Part shown: positions 32,561 to 44,740 of the stretch, in pieces
How positions within the stretch are numbered: the stretch's first letter is position 1
How the letters are laid out: each line of letters begins with the position of its first letter
NCBI GenBank assembly: GCA_023935145.1
Contig: CM043705.1
Coordinates: forward strand, 24,277,290 to 24,341,289
DNA length: 64,000 bases
Direction of reading: 5' to 3'
Source: Bretschneidera sinensis
Taxonomy: Eukaryota > Streptophyta > Magnoliopsida > Brassicales > Akaniaceae
Translations under genes and position numbers: made by a program
Notes under the pieces: model-generated
Seen by the model: only the letters and a program-made list of their open reading frames with translations
Told to the model about the DNA's origin: nothing
The model's database searches: none

Positions 32561-35500
32561 CTCAGACCACACCCGACGTGGTGACTGGTATGATTTCTCT
32601 TTTGGGTAGAAATGCTAGAATGTTAATTGATCCTGGTGTAACACACTCCTTTGTTTCTACTTTTTTTTTTTCTTATATATGTTGATGTACCCATAACACG
32701 TTTGCATAATATCATGATTGTTGAGACTCCTACAAAAGCGAAGGTGAAAATACAATCGATCTTATTAGAATATGTTGTGAACATTGAGGATTATTAAACT
32801 TAAGGTGGATTTATTGCCTTTGAAGATGAAGGACTTTCACTTGATCTTGGGTATGGATTTGTTAGGTAAGTATCACACCTCAATAGATTGCTTTAGGAAG
32901 ATGGTAATGTTTTGAGTTCCAGGGGAAAAAGAATTTTTTTTTTCTAGGAGAACGTAAGGTACTTTCACAATGCCTCATTTCTGCCCTTTTATCTAGGAGA
33001 TTGTTGAATAAGGCATGTGAAGGTTATTTGGCCTATGTTATCAATTCTTCTGACGAAGGTGTGGAATTGGGATGAGCACGTGTAATTGGGGAATTTCCAA
33101 ATGTATTTCCTGAAGAGTTGCCCGGTTTACCACCTGTTAGGGAAATTGATTTTCCTATTGATCTCACACCCGATTCTACTCCTATTTCGATACCCCCTTA
33201 TCGAATGGCACCCGCAGAATTAAAGGAACTTAAGGTCCAACTTCAAGAGTTGTTAGACAAGAAACTCATTCGTCCTAGTGTATCGCCTTGGGGTGCTCCA
33301 GTGTTATTTGTCAAGAAGAAAGATGTGACTTTGAGACTGTGTGTGGACTATAGACAACTAAACAAGATGACAATTCGCAACAAGTACCCATTACCGAGGA
33401 TTGATGATTTGTTTTAGTAGTTGCAAGGAGCTCTGATGTTTTCGAAAATAGATTTGAGATCGGGTTACCATCAACTACGGATTAAAGATTAAGATATTCC
33501 AAAGACAACTTTTCGTACCCATTATAGACACTATAAATTCTTGGTTGTGCGGATTGTCTAACGCCCCCCCAGCCTTCATGGACTTGATGAACAGAGTATT
33601 TTGGCCATTCCTAGACAGATTTGTGGCTGTTTTTATTGATGACATTCTGGTATATTCGAAGGGTGAATAAGACCATGCTCGACATTTAAAGATAGTACTG
33701 GAGACCCTTAGAAAGGAGAAGCTTTATGCCAAGTTTAACAAGTGTGAGTTTTGGTTAAAAGAAGTGACCTTCTTAGGGCATGTGGTGTCAGAAGTAAGAG
33801 TGGCTACGGACCCTCAAAAAGTTGAAGCAGTTCTAAACTGGGAGAGACCTACAAATATGACCGAGATTAGGAGCTTTTTGGGATTAACGGGGTATTATCA
33901 AAGATTTATTAAGGATTCCTCACTGATTGCAGTACCCTTAACCAAATTGATAAGAAATTGAGAAAAGTTTGTTCGACCAGAATAGTGTGAGCAAAGTTTT
34001 CAAGTGTTGAAGGAAAAGCTAACAATAGCACTGGTGGTAATCCTTCCTTTGAGTGATGAGGGGTTTGTGGTTTACAGTGATGCTTCACATCAAAGGTTAG
34101 GTTGTGTCCTGATGCAGCATGGGAAAGTTTTTTCTTATGCTTCACACCAACTGAAGAACCATGAAGTGAACTACCCCACCCATGACCTAGAGTTGGCAGC
34201 GATAGTATTTGCCCTAAAAATTTGGAGATATCATCTTTATGGAGTAAGATGTGAGATCTTTACGGACCATATGAGCCTCAAGTATCTACCCACCCAAAAA
34301 GAGTTAAACTTAAGACAAAGGCGATGGATGGAACTGATTAGTGACAATGAATGTACCATAAGTTATTATCCTAGAAAGGCTAATATGGTGGGTGATGCGT
34401 TAATTCGAAAATCCAGTAGAAAGTTAGAAACTTTGAAGACTTATGATTCTGGGTTAATTGAGGAATTAAGAAGTTTAGAAGTGAAGCTTGATGCCAATAC
34501 CATTGAGGGTTAGTAGCTAATATGGAGGTAAAATCATCAATAGTAGGTCGTCTACTGGATGCTCAAGGAAAGGATTCAGTATTAATGGCTATTAAGGAGG
34601 TGTTATAAAACAAAGAGTGATTTTGTGGTGAGAGAGGGTGGAATGGTAATGATGGGAAATCGAATCTATGTGCCAAACGAAGTGGAGATGAGATACTAAA
34701 GGAAGCTCACGATACTATTTATTCTATGCACTTGGGGAGTAATAACAAAATTTCTGGTGGTCAGGTTTAGAAAGAGACGTAGCAGACTATATTTTTCGAT
34801 GCTTAGTATGCAAGCAGGTGAAGATTGAGCATAGACATCTGACAAGGTTACTGCAACCTCTTCCTATACCGGAGTGGCCATGGGAGAGGATGACTATGGA
34901 TTTTGTGACAGGAATTCCCCATACTCAAAGAGGTTTTGATGCCATTTGGGTCATAGTTGATCAATTATCAAAATCTGGTCATTTTCTACCCATCGAGATA
35001 ACTCGGTCTCTTGAAAGATTAGTGGAATTGTTTTGGGTTGAGATAGTGAAACTGCATGGTGAACCATTAAGTGTTGTATCGGATCATGATGCTTGGTTTA
35101 CATCTTCATTTTGGAAGGGATTTCAGCAAGCCAAGGGTACTCAATTACATCTTAGCATGACTTTCAACCCTCAAACAGATGGTCAATCAGAGAGAACAAT
35201 TCAAATCTTGGAAGATATGCTGTGAGCGTGTGCGATGAACTTTTCACTTAGTTAGGATGCGTACTTACCACTTATAAAGTTAGCATATAATAAAAGTTTT
35301 TAGACTAGCATTAGGATGGCATCTTTCGAAGCATTATATGGTATGAGGTGTAGGATTCCGATATATTGGGAAGAAGTGGGGGAAGAAGGGTCCTGGGGCC
35401 GGAATTGGTAGGGATAGCCACAAAGATGATCAAGAGAATACGATAACATTTAAGGATGGCTCAAAGTATGCAGAAAAGTTATGCAGACAAGAGGAAGAGA

Positions 35501-35884
35501 CTGTTCGAGTTTTAAGTTGGTGATCATGTGCACAATAAGGATCCTTGGAAGGGAATTTTGAGGTTTGGACGAAAAGGGAAGTTAAGCCCTCGTTACATCG
35601 GACCTTATGAGATTATTGAAAGGATTGGACTTGTAGCATACTGATTAGCCTTACCTCCTGAACTTTCACAACTTCATGATGTCTTCCATGTGTCAGCTTT
35701 GCACAAATATGTACCGGACGAGTCGCACATGATTCCATTCCAACCCATAGAAGTTCAAAAGGATCTTTCATTTGTGGAGATGCCAGTAAAAATCTTGGAC
35801 TATAGGGAACAAGTTCTTCGCAACAAATTCATGCCCTTGGTTAAAGTGCTTTGGAGAAATAGAGAAGTCGAAGAAGCTACTTAG
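32561..35884 (+). pseudogene. Pol of D: PR-RT-RH-INT-chromodomain
   Basis: Protease: MLIDPGVTHSFVS (D-P-G where D-[TS]-G is usual), interrupted by a T-rich slip. RT frame 33118-33417 ([58 protein letters not shown]). An intact catalytic box FIDD lies at 33632-33643 in another frame, then the connection ([20 protein letters not shown]). RNase H in frame 34004-34513 ([49 protein letters not shown]). Integrase core 34818-35225 (MTMDFVTGIPHTQRGFDAIW, VVSDHDAWFTS, FNPQTDGQSERTIQ). Chromodomain-like tail 35690-35884 (FVEMPVKILD, VLWRNREVEEAT). Roughly ten stops or shifts. This is the best-preserved chromovirus pol here, but dead. Confidence 0.88.
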
Positions 35885-35968
35885 GAAAGCGAACTGGAAA
35901 TGAAGAACCAATACCCTTATCTGTTCATCTATCCAAGTTAGTTGAAAACTTCGAAAGAGATATTTTTT

Positions 35969-35982
35969 AAGGAGGGGAGAAT
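35969..35982 (+). other. Polypurine tract of D
   Basis: AAGGAGGGGAGAAT directly precedes the TGTAGAATCC start of the 3' LTR. Confidence 0.75.
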
Positions 35983-36349
35983 TGTAGAATCCAATATTTT
36001 TTTAAACTTTTATAATTTATTTTACCATTCAATTTTTTTTTTAGGAACTCTTAGCAAGGAATAAGAGTCTTTAGGGGTGTTGAATAACTAGAAGGAAAAT
36101 TAAAGGAAAGAACATATAAATAAATAAAAGAAGAAGGGAAGGGTAGAGTGGTAAATGGCCAAGCTTTAGTGGGAGTATTTAAGCAAAACTTAACCTAGAA
36201 GAGAAAAAAAAAAAAAAAAACTCTCATTTGGCAGTGTGGAACTCAGCAAAAGGGAGAGAAGAGAGAAAAGAAAGTTCAGAAATTTTTCCCAAAAACCCAT
36301 TTTTCTTCCCAAATTTGAGCTAGCCTTAACCCAACCATCCAAGGTGGTT
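35983..36349 (+). repeat. 3' LTR of D, first ~367 bp
   Basis: It starts TGTAGAATCC after the purine tract. At about 36350 it switches, within ATTGAAGAATAAATT, into sequence matching the middle of the C LTR (20835 onward). The breakpoint is set by similarity and is good to about 10 bp. Confidence 0.7.
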
Positions 36350-36847
36350 TCATAAAGAATTGAAGAATAAATTAAAAATTTTAATATAAATATTATGTCA
36401 GGTGTTGACAATTAGCAATCGGGTGAAATTGCTGAAAAAAAGCAGGAAAGACAAGGAGGTGATCTACAAGTAGCTTTAAGTGCTACATGGTGAGTTAGAT
36501 TTACTTTTAGTAATCGAGATAAATATGAAATATAAAGTAATGATATTTGAATTAATTATTGAACTACAATGATTGGATGATATATGAAAGTTGGTTGATT
36601 GAGATTATATGAATAATTGTTGTGTTAAAAATTTATTATATGAGAAGTAATATTATTGAAACAATGAGTTGATGAAATATATAATGAAAGGATAAATAAA
36701 ATTATTGACAAACTATGATTAATAATTTGATATGATATATGAAGAGATAATTTAATGAATATGATAAAAATAATAATTTTGAGAAAGAGCTGGATAGCTA
36801 AATTGAATGCTTGAATGTATGTTTGTTTCAGATTATTGTTCATATGC

Positions 36848-37138
36848 ATAAAATAAAACATCGGGAAGGCAACCAATCTAGCTGAAAATAAAATAACCGG
36901 GAAGGCAATCGGTCTAACTAAAAACAAAAGAATCAGGAAGGTAGTCGATCTAGCTGAAAATAAAAGAACCAGGAAAGCAACCGGTCCAGCTGAAAATAAA
37001 AGAACCGGGAAGCAATCGGGCCAGCTGAAAATAAAAGAACCTGGAAAGCAGTCGGTCCAGCTGAAACTAAAAGAACCGAAAAGGCCATCGATCTAGCTGA
37101 AAATAAAAGAATCAGGAAGGCAGCCGGTCTAATTGAAA
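36848..37138 (+). repeat. 36-bp minisatellite in C2, ~8 units
   Basis: The same 36-bp unit as at 21355-21534 (CTGAAAATAAAAGAACCGGG) but about eight copies, some one base short. It shows copy-number change between LTRs of one family. Confidence 0.85.
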
Positions 37139-37887
37139 CATGTCGATATGTGGGAAGACGTTCCCAGATGATAATATGAAATGATTTTATGATAAAGAAA
37201 TAAAGATAATTTAAATTCATGCATTTCATTTGTTTTAATTATTTATTATTATTGATTGAGATACTAAAGCATCAGTCATGATTGTGATATGATTGATAGA
37301 CAAATGAGTCTCACAGAGAGACATATATGATGAGAAAGAAATATGACAGTGTGATATGATAAAAATTGATTTGCTTAATTGATTATATGATGTGAACCTC
37401 ATAACCAGGCAAATAATAATGTTGAATTGATCATCTTAGATAATTAAATATATGAGAAGAAAAATTGATATGTTCGATGATTAATTTAAGAAGAGATTGA
37501 TAAATGGTTGGAATTATGATATAAGTAGTGATAATAGAATGCTATTATTGAATTATTTGAGATAATAGATGAATGAATATTGGAAGATATTTGAAAAAAT
37601 GAATTATTATATATGAAGAAATAGATAATTAATATTGGTGAATTAGAAACGATTGAATTATAAGATGTGACTGGAAGTATACAATCGATTACTTCTAGTA
37701 AATTTAATTCACTGAGCTTGTGAAGCTCACTCCTCATTGTTGAAAATTTTTAGGCAGCGGGCAGGGCAGATAGAGTTTAAAGCTGATAGCAGAGAAACTA
37801 CCTTAAGTAAGTCCCATGGTCAAGTCCTCAAACATTGTAAGAAAGAAGAAAGAAAAGTTTATAATAAAAATCTTTTCGTGCATTTTG

Positions 37888-37888
<1 letters not shown>

Positions 37889-37947
<59 letters not shown>
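37889..37947. repeat. (TA)n microsatellite
   Basis: An unbroken TA run of about 59 bp within C2. Open frames across it (YIYIYI) are meaningless. Confidence 0.95.
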
Positions 37948-37951
<4 letters not shown>

Positions 37952-38118
37952 TCTGAAAGGAAGATGATGAGGTATCCTCTCTAAGAAGAGTTAAGGATTG
38001 GATGAAAATTTTAGTTTCAGTTGATGTATTTTATATTGTTGCATATATGTGTTGTGCTAGGATTTCCAAGTGTGACGACACCGTCTAGGGGGTGGCCAAC
38101 CCAGGATGGGTCGTTACA

Positions 38119-38230
38119 GCTCATCGCCGAACCACTATAAATCTTTTTGTCCCTCTTTCTCTCTCTTTGTTAATTTTTTTTATTGCTTATTGTTGTGCTA
38201 ATCTTTTTTTAATCATCATATTTCCTAACA
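38119..38230 (+). repeat. 3' end of an unidentified LTR (copia-like)
   Basis: A short stretch with ACCACTATAAATC and a T-rich tract ends CCTAACA and is followed by a primer-site-like ATTGGTATTAAAGCC (38231-38245), the layout of an LTR end plus primer site. Sequence to about 38472 (GTCACGGGTTTGATATC, GTTGAGGGGGAGATTC) looks like retroelement leader and has no coding frame. Confidence 0.45.
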
Positions 38231-38472
38231 ATTGGTATTAAAGCCAAGGTCACGGGTTTGATATCAAGCGGTGCAATTGTTGAGGGGGAGATTCTTAGAC
38301 CAAGTGTTGGCAGCAATTGTCCTGCCGCAAAGGCCCAAGTAGGGCCAAGTCACAATCGAAATGTTGTGATTTTGCTACTGTGTGGTTTAAGTGATTTGAG
38401 TTACACTCTGGCTATCAGTTATAGCTTTTGATGCAGAGGTAAGCGCTTGATCCCGATAAAATAATTCTTTCT

Positions 38473-38760
38473 TTTATATCTAGGTGCCTCTCTTTTTCCT
38501 TCTCTTTTTCTAGAATTGCAAAAGATAGATGCAAAAAAAAAAAAAAAAAAAAATACAACAACAACAACAATACTAAGCCTAATGTAACTTTTTATTAAAA
38601 ACATTTTGGGAAATGGGCAGAAATCTTATTTTTGATTAAATGATTGGCATCATGTAGTATCTTTTCTAAATCACTATAGTTTTGGGATTAAATGAAAAAG
38701 GAAATTCATTTTATTTATAAATAAATTGAAAAAAAATTGATTTTGAAATGAATTTTTATG
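38473..38760. repeat. Dispersed repeat R, copy 1
   Basis: It shares TATATCTAGGTGCCTCTC, CTCTTTTTCTAGA, AAGCCTAATGTAA, TTATTAAAAACATTTT and TTCTAAATCACTATAGTTTT in order with 53679-53940. It holds an A-run and a CAACAACAACAACAA tract, suggesting a retroposed short element. Class uncertain. Confidence 0.7.
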
Positions 38761-41700
38761 TTTGGTTTTCTTATGTTAAATTGTAGGATTCACTTAAATC
38801 CTCATCATGTTTAAAATGTTTAGAATAAATGAAGAATTCAAAAGAGGATGGAAGGAAGCATGAGGAGGGAGAGAGCAGAAGAGTATTTTGGTTAACATAA
38901 TTTTCTAAATAAATTAGAAAAACATACCTGAGGTTAGAGTTAATTATAAAAACGTACATGTGATATAAGAAATTACACAAACGATGACAAATATTTCATG
39001 TTGACCTAACGGGTGCTCTCTCTCTTATCCCCCTCTCTCATACAATCTATATAACCCTAAGCTGAAATCCCCAATGCGAACCCTAAGTCCCCTGATTTCA
39101 TAGCCTAGCCTCACTCCAATATCTAAATCATTTAGAGTTTGATTTACTCATTACAAATTTAATTTCTATTCTCAGTTTGCTTACGGAGATTGTATCAATC
39201 ACATGATGCTTCTTTTACAGATAATAGAAATATATCTCAAAGAAGATTCAAGTACATTAAACCATGAAGGGAATTTGAGGATTGAAGCTGGTGTAAAACG
39301 ATATCATTAGCAATTCACATGAATTAGCAAATAATATTCAAGTAATTTGTGGAAGGGTATTGATTTTACCAGCTTGTGCGCACAACTCCAAAAGTGAACA
39401 CGAGTTTTACACTATCCTATTTAGTTGCTCTTTAGGATTTGTCCTTTTAACATTTTTTTAGAATCATTATTCTTTTTTTCTTTGATTTCTTCTTATGATT
39501 TTCTTGCTTGATTTCTCCTCTTGATTTCTTCTTTCTTGCCCCGAAAATGGAGGCTAGTCTTGAAAAAAATTTCTTCTTGCTTTTCACATCCTAAAAATGA
39601 CTAAGTCTTACAATTTATTTTTTCATTTCAATTGGAAATCTTATGGGTCTTTGGAAAAAATTCCCTGCTTCCTTTGGTCTGAAAAATTGCATGAGTCTTC
39701 AACAATTTGATAGTGTGAAATATTATCACCGAGCGACCGTCAGTGATAATATTTTACACTCAGTATTAAGTTCATGAAAATTTTAAAAATAATTTTTGGT
39801 TTTTCTCAATTTAAGTATATTATTACCGAAAGATTTAAATCCCTCAATGTTGATAAATGAATTTAAAATTTATTTTAATTCAATTATTGATTATGATAAC
39901 TACTATCACCGAGGAAACTAAATCCCTAGGTGATAATGTAACCCTAGATACCACGCGGCAGCTTCCTTCCTCTTCCATTTCTTTTCTCTTCTATTTCGTT
40001 TCCTTGTGCGCCGTGTGACATTTCACCATTGTCTCATTCAAAATTCTTTCACTATCTCCCTATCTTTCAGATTTCACTCTCTCTCATATTTCACTCATTT
40101 CTATCATTTTCATTTTTTCTCCTCTTCACCACTTTCTCTCTCTACTAAAAATTGTAAGTGTCCTTTCTCTCTACTCTCTAGTTTCTTTTCTTATTTATGG
40201 TTTGTTAGTTTAACTTTTAAAATTTTGATAAATATGTTGCTTAGGTACCATTTGGTGGGTTGCAATTTTTTTTTTGGTTTTTTGTCACCAATTTTCTCAC
40301 GTCTCTCTACTGTAAGTCCTCTCTAACTTGCTTTGTTAATTTTGTTTACTTAATTTATTTCTGCTTTTAATTTTTTTAATTTTGATATATATGTTGTCTA
40401 GGTTCTGTTTGGTGGATTCCAAATTTTTTGTTTTTTTTTTATTTTTTGTTTTCAAATGTTTTAATTGTGTTTGGTTTTTATTTTGTTTCCAATATTTGAA
40501 AACAGAATTTAATTCCAAAATTTAGGCCTTGTTCGTAAGTTTCTATGATATCCTACTAGACTTGAAAAAATATTTAGTAATTCTTTTAAGTCCTAATTAA
40601 TAGATATATGAATGTGAAATATTACTCTAATATCGTCTTCTTCAATTATGAAATTTCCAATGATATATACAAGTGAGACCCCCGCATTCTGCATCAACTA
40701 TATAATTGGAAAAAATTAGTACCGTCAATATAATAAACTTTCTTTTTAAATTTTTTTTAGTTAAATAATGTAATGGTTTAGTTATACATGATTGGAAAAT
40801 GTAAATGCTCCCCTAGTTTTCTTAGATGATATTTCTGCAAAATATACAGGTACTTGTTCCATACAAATTAAGAATATAAGTTTGTTTTCTACATAGCATG
40901 GAAAAATTAATTAATTGAGTAAAATTTATTTGTAAGGGAAAATCATCAAATGATAATATAACTACCGTGTAACTAACGAAAACGATTCAATTCGACAATG
41001 TTATAGATTAAGCTTTGAAGTTGTGGTGCATCGTAATGTTATAGATGTTTCAATTCGACTCGTGTAACTCAATTGGCTATAAATATTTGGAACACGAAAA
41101 AAACAAAGAGAGAGCCACAAATTATCAATGGTAGTAAGTAATGTATCATGTCGCTAGTCAATTAATGAAAAATCACTAGCACTTTCTACCATGTCACTAG
41201 TGAATTAATTAAAAATCACTACTAGTGCTACGTGCATGGTAATTTTAACATAGCTCAATTGGGAAAATTTTTTTTAAAAAAGATTGTTTTTTTAGATCCA
41301 TAGAAAGTTTGCCTTTTTTAGATCCATATAAAGTTTGCCTCACTTTGTTCTATACTTACGCTACATGATTAAGCAGAAGTTTGGTTTTGGGTTGATAACA
41401 TATCATGTCACTAGTGACTAGCTTCTTTAATAATTAAGTAGCCTAATTAGGGTGCTTGAAATTAGATTAGAAACATAGAGCCTAGAGAGAGAGAGAAAAA
41501 AGTAAGAAAGATAGATAACTTTTATAAAATTAGTTAGTTTTAGTATCTTTCTGAAGACTACAGTTAATGTAAATTAGTGGAAGAGCTATATATCTAGTTT
41601 ATACTTAAGAGTTGAGACTGAGATTTGTGAGAAGATAATTGATGAGTCTAGCATTTAGAGAAAGAGAGTGAAAAGTGGTAGAGCTCTAGTTTAAGAAAGA

Positions 41701-41899
41701 TAAATCATTTTTTCTTAAAAAATTTCAATCCTAAACTCATCCAAAAGTATTTTGAGCTTTAATAATTGATAAAGTTTTAAAAGTAAGATCTTGAAAATAT
41801 TTATTTTGCTTTAAACCATGCTAAAAAAATCTTGTAAAGATTTTAAATAAAATTGAAAGACTTAACCCTTAAATTTCTATGGTTGTATAAAATTTATGA
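38761..41899. other. AT-rich stretch, no gene recognised
   Basis: No supported coding region. It holds small palindromes built on TATTATCAC...GTGATAATA (39720-39755) and TATCACC...GGTGATA (39904-39937), pyrimidine-rich runs at 40050-40320, and a diverged ~120-160 bp direct duplication (about 40130-40260 versus 40300-40420; shared CTCTCTACT, TTTGATA, ATGTTG, TTTGGTGG). It may be LTR or leader sequence of an unrecognised gypsy element. Confidence 0.4.
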
Positions 41900-43038
41900 T
41901 ATGTTTGGGTGTTATTTAATTATTTGTTTCTTATGTGAGTAAACTAAGTGTGTGTGTGTGTGTCTATATATATATATAATATGTTATAATATGTTAGGTG
42001 TGACTGAAAGGAAAAACACCAAGACTAGTAAGTAATCCAAAGGTTAGATCTTGGCAAAGCAAAGGTGAGTTTAACCTTAGTTTTAATAAGCGTAAAAATT
42101 TGTATAATAGATATAAACAGTTAAAAATATGAAAAATATGGTTGATAATGATAATGTAAATAGTAGTGTTATGACCATATATATATATATGGTGAGGTAT
42201 GATTATACAAAAATTGAGTATAGAAGTGGTTTGATGTAGTTGTGTTTGAGAAAAAAGTGATATTTTTCATTGTAATGAAAATGATTGATGGATTGTTATG
42301 AATTTAGTGATGTGATTGGTTGATGCTTGCTTGAGTACAAAATCATTTCATTATGAATTCATTTTTGTTATAATCATTGTCTGACAGTATGTTAATAAGG
42401 GACGAGTGATGGGTGAGGCCGGTAGATTTCTTCCCATAAGGAGTGTAAGGGTACCAAAGAAATTTGGACTTGTAGGACCTTGCCCGGAAAAGGGTGTAGG
42501 GGATCCGAAGTTTCATTGTTGAGAAATGTTATTGAGAAAACGTACCGACACTATGGGAGACATCCCCATTGTTATATGATTGGCCCAGTTAAGGCATGGT
42601 TATGCATTGCACTGCATTGAATTGCATCTCATTGATGCATTTTTGTGATTGGCCACTGAGAGGCATATATGGTGATTTTCCTATGAGGGACACATGTTGT
42701 GATTGCTCTATGAGGGGTATATGTTGTGTTTGGCCCATGAAATAGATGATGTTATTGAATTAGTGAGAACCGTTTGGATGTTTGTTGTTTGTAATGAGTC
42801 AAAATATTAAGATGATGATTATTTATAAATAATTCGAGACGTGTATGATGTGGTAAAAAATATTACGTGTTGTATGATTTATTAAACATATTAGCGTTTT
42901 ATTGAAATCATGTATCCTTTTGTGATAAGTGTTGAGAAATGTAACTGGAAATGTATATATAAAATTTATAATACATATAAAATGAACTACATAATAAAGA
43001 AACTAAATTCTGAAAATGATTACTTCTTTAAGATTTTA
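41900..43038 (+). repeat. Tekay-like gypsy LTR fragment
   Basis: The layout resembles the LTR of D: TTAGGTGTGACTGAAAGG, a GCAAAGGTGAGTTTAACC segment, then CTTCCCATAAGGAG, GGGTACCAAAGAAATTTGG and GGGAGACATCCCC (42410-42570). It contains (GT)n and (TA)n runs near 41950-41975. It is cut at 43038 by B3. Edges are uncertain. Confidence 0.5.
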
Positions 43039-43915
43039 TGTTGGGAAATCACCTCAATATGCCTAGGTGGTGATCTTCCAAACACCCAAGTCTAGAGTGA
43101 CTTGTAATAAAACCGAAACAAAACAGAAATCAAAACCAATCAAAGAAACAACACTAGCAATTGTTATCAAGGTTTGGCAATAGCCTACGTCCCCGTGAGT
43201 TTCTCCGAACTCTCTGCACTAAATCAATGGTTCTTTACAAGTTACAGCAAATCCTCTTCAAGAATCCCAAGTTCTTGAAGAGTGAAAGAAGAGCAAAAGA
43301 AAGTGATAAGGACTTGTGTTTCCCTGGAACTTTCCCCCTTGGAAATTCCATTACAAAACTCTTGAATCCCCTTTCTATACTACTCTCTCTCTAAACAACT
43401 AGCCTCTCTTGAATGAGTCTCTCCTGTGTTTAGTGTCTTCACACTCTCACACACCATGTGTTCTATTTCACACATATTCATATGTCATTAACATCACATT
43501 CCCTTGTTGAGATTGAAGCTAGGTGACCCTTTATATAGTGCACCACTTCTTAAACCTATATTGAAGACAATCTGAACCCTTAGATTTTGAGAACCAATCA
43601 ATCATAACCCTCCAACAAGTCTGAGTGATCCTGTGCATTTTAACTATGCTCCACGCACCTTCCAAGAGGCTGAAAAACCAAGCATCAGGTGTGCCTTATG
43701 CTAAGGCTTGGAACAGGGCGTGCTGAGGCTCAAGGTTTCGTGCTGAGGCTTAGATGGGCTGGGTCGCGGCGCACACACCTTAGGCCACAGCACACAGCTC
43801 CTCCCTCAACTTTTGGACTTTCTAGAGGCCGAGGCACGCACACCTTGAGTCGCGGCCTGGAGACCTGATGCTGAAGCTTCTTCAATCCTGTTTAATCCTT
43901 TGACAAATACCAAAA
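43039..43915 (-). repeat. 3' LTR of B3
   Basis: 877 bp, starting TGTTGGGAAATCACC (plus strand) and ending ACCAAAA, worn from ACCAACA. It is clearly more diverged from B1/B2 LTRs, especially in the GC-rich block (43690-43870). Confidence 0.85.
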
Positions 43916-44063
43916 ATCTTTACCTTTGTCTAAGCGATTAAACCCGAACCCATTGTGCAGAGAACTCAAGATCCAAACTCAACTTGAGTCACCATTCATC
44001 CGACTCCAATCCTAATAAGTCCAAGGCAATGATTGAACTTACTTAGAGGTAGAACCTTGGTGC

Positions 44064-44740
44064 CTAAATCTGCAGGATTTTCTTCCGTTGTGACTTTGAC
44101 CACATGAATGCATCCTTTCGTAACATTTCCCGAATGAAATGATACCGAACATCCATATGCTTAGTCCTCTCATGGAACACTAGGTTCTTACATAAGTTCA
44201 CCGCACTTTGGCTATCTGAAGACACCACCACCTGCTCTTTTAGGACCTTCCACTCGTCCAACAACCCTTTGCACCACATAGCCTCCTTTATGGCTTCCGT
44301 AGCCGTTATGTACTCAGCCTTGGTTGTTAAGAGTGCTACCACCAGCTACAACTGAGCCTTCACGTACCTCAATAATCACTTCATCCCAAGCCAAAGCTTC
44401 CTTCTAGGATTACTCACAAATCTACTGAGAACACCCATTGCCTGAGAATTTTCAGGTCTAATGCTTACCATCATGAACATGACAGATCCAACCGCACTAG
44501 AGTAAGGGACCTTAAACATTTCCTTCTTCTCCTCATCCATTCCAGGACATTGTTCGCTGGAGAACTTGAAATGACCAGCAAAGGGAATCTTCACTAGTTT
44601 ATTATCTTCCATAGAAAACTTGTACAACACCTTTTCTATATCGGAAGATTGAGAAACCTTCAACACGTTTCTCTTGCTTTCCCGAATTCTTCTCATCCCA
44701 AGGATCTTTTGTGCAAGGCCAAGATCCTTCCTCTCGAACT
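44064..44740 (-). pseudogene. Pol fragment of B3: end of RT and RNase H
   Basis: Two minus-strand frames. 44834-44376 carries EFERKDLGLAQKILGMRRI, SQSSDIEKVLYKFSMEDNK and SSEQCPGMDEEKKEMFKVPY (only up to 44740 is B3). 44342-44064 carries TTKAEYITATEAIKEAMW, SSDSQSAVNLCKNLVFHER and TKHMDVRYHFIREMLRKDAF. The DIEKVLYKF block and the VRYHFIREMLRKD block are the pieces missing from B1 and B2. One small indel near 44095 shifts the last part. This represents the parental, less deleted form of the family. Confidence 0.85.

Larger units (their letters stand above)
29861..36349 (+). mobile_element. Ty3/gypsy chromovirus D (Tekay-like), both LTRs truncated
   Basis: 5' LTR remnant, gag C-terminal half with two zinc knuckles, protease, RT, RNase H, integrase and chromodomain-like tail, purine tract, and the first ~367 bp of the 3' LTR. 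The left edge cuts into TNP2. The right edge merges into a C-type LTR at about 36350. Coding parts are better preserved than in C. Confidence 0.82.
36350..38118 (+). repeat. C-family LTR, 5'-truncated (C2)
   Basis: It matches 20835-22371 of the C LTR in order: ATTATGTCAGGTGTTGAC, minisatellite, ACATGTCGATATGTGGGAA, TCACAGAGAGACA, GAGCTTGTGAAGCTCACTCC, and the end GGATGGGTCGTTACA at 38118. No element follows it, so it is either the remains of a solo LTR or a recombination product with D. Confidence 0.78.
43039..44740 (-). mobile_element. Truncated B-family copia element B3
   Basis: It holds the 3' LTR (43039-43915), the purine tract, RNase H and the end of RT on the minus strand, then breaks at about 44740 within CTCTCGAACTC and passes into copia F. 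Unlike B1 and B2 it keeps the RNase H and RT segments those copies lack. Confidence 0.85.

Noticed and set aside
37737..37967. Open frame with a long YIYIYI tail
   Set aside because: Translation of a (TA)n microsatellite in the C2 LTR.
38231..38300. tRNA-like or SINE B-box (GGTTTGATATC after GGTCACG)
   Set aside because: No A-box or cloverleaf could be built; the place right after an LTR end fits a primer site and leader better.
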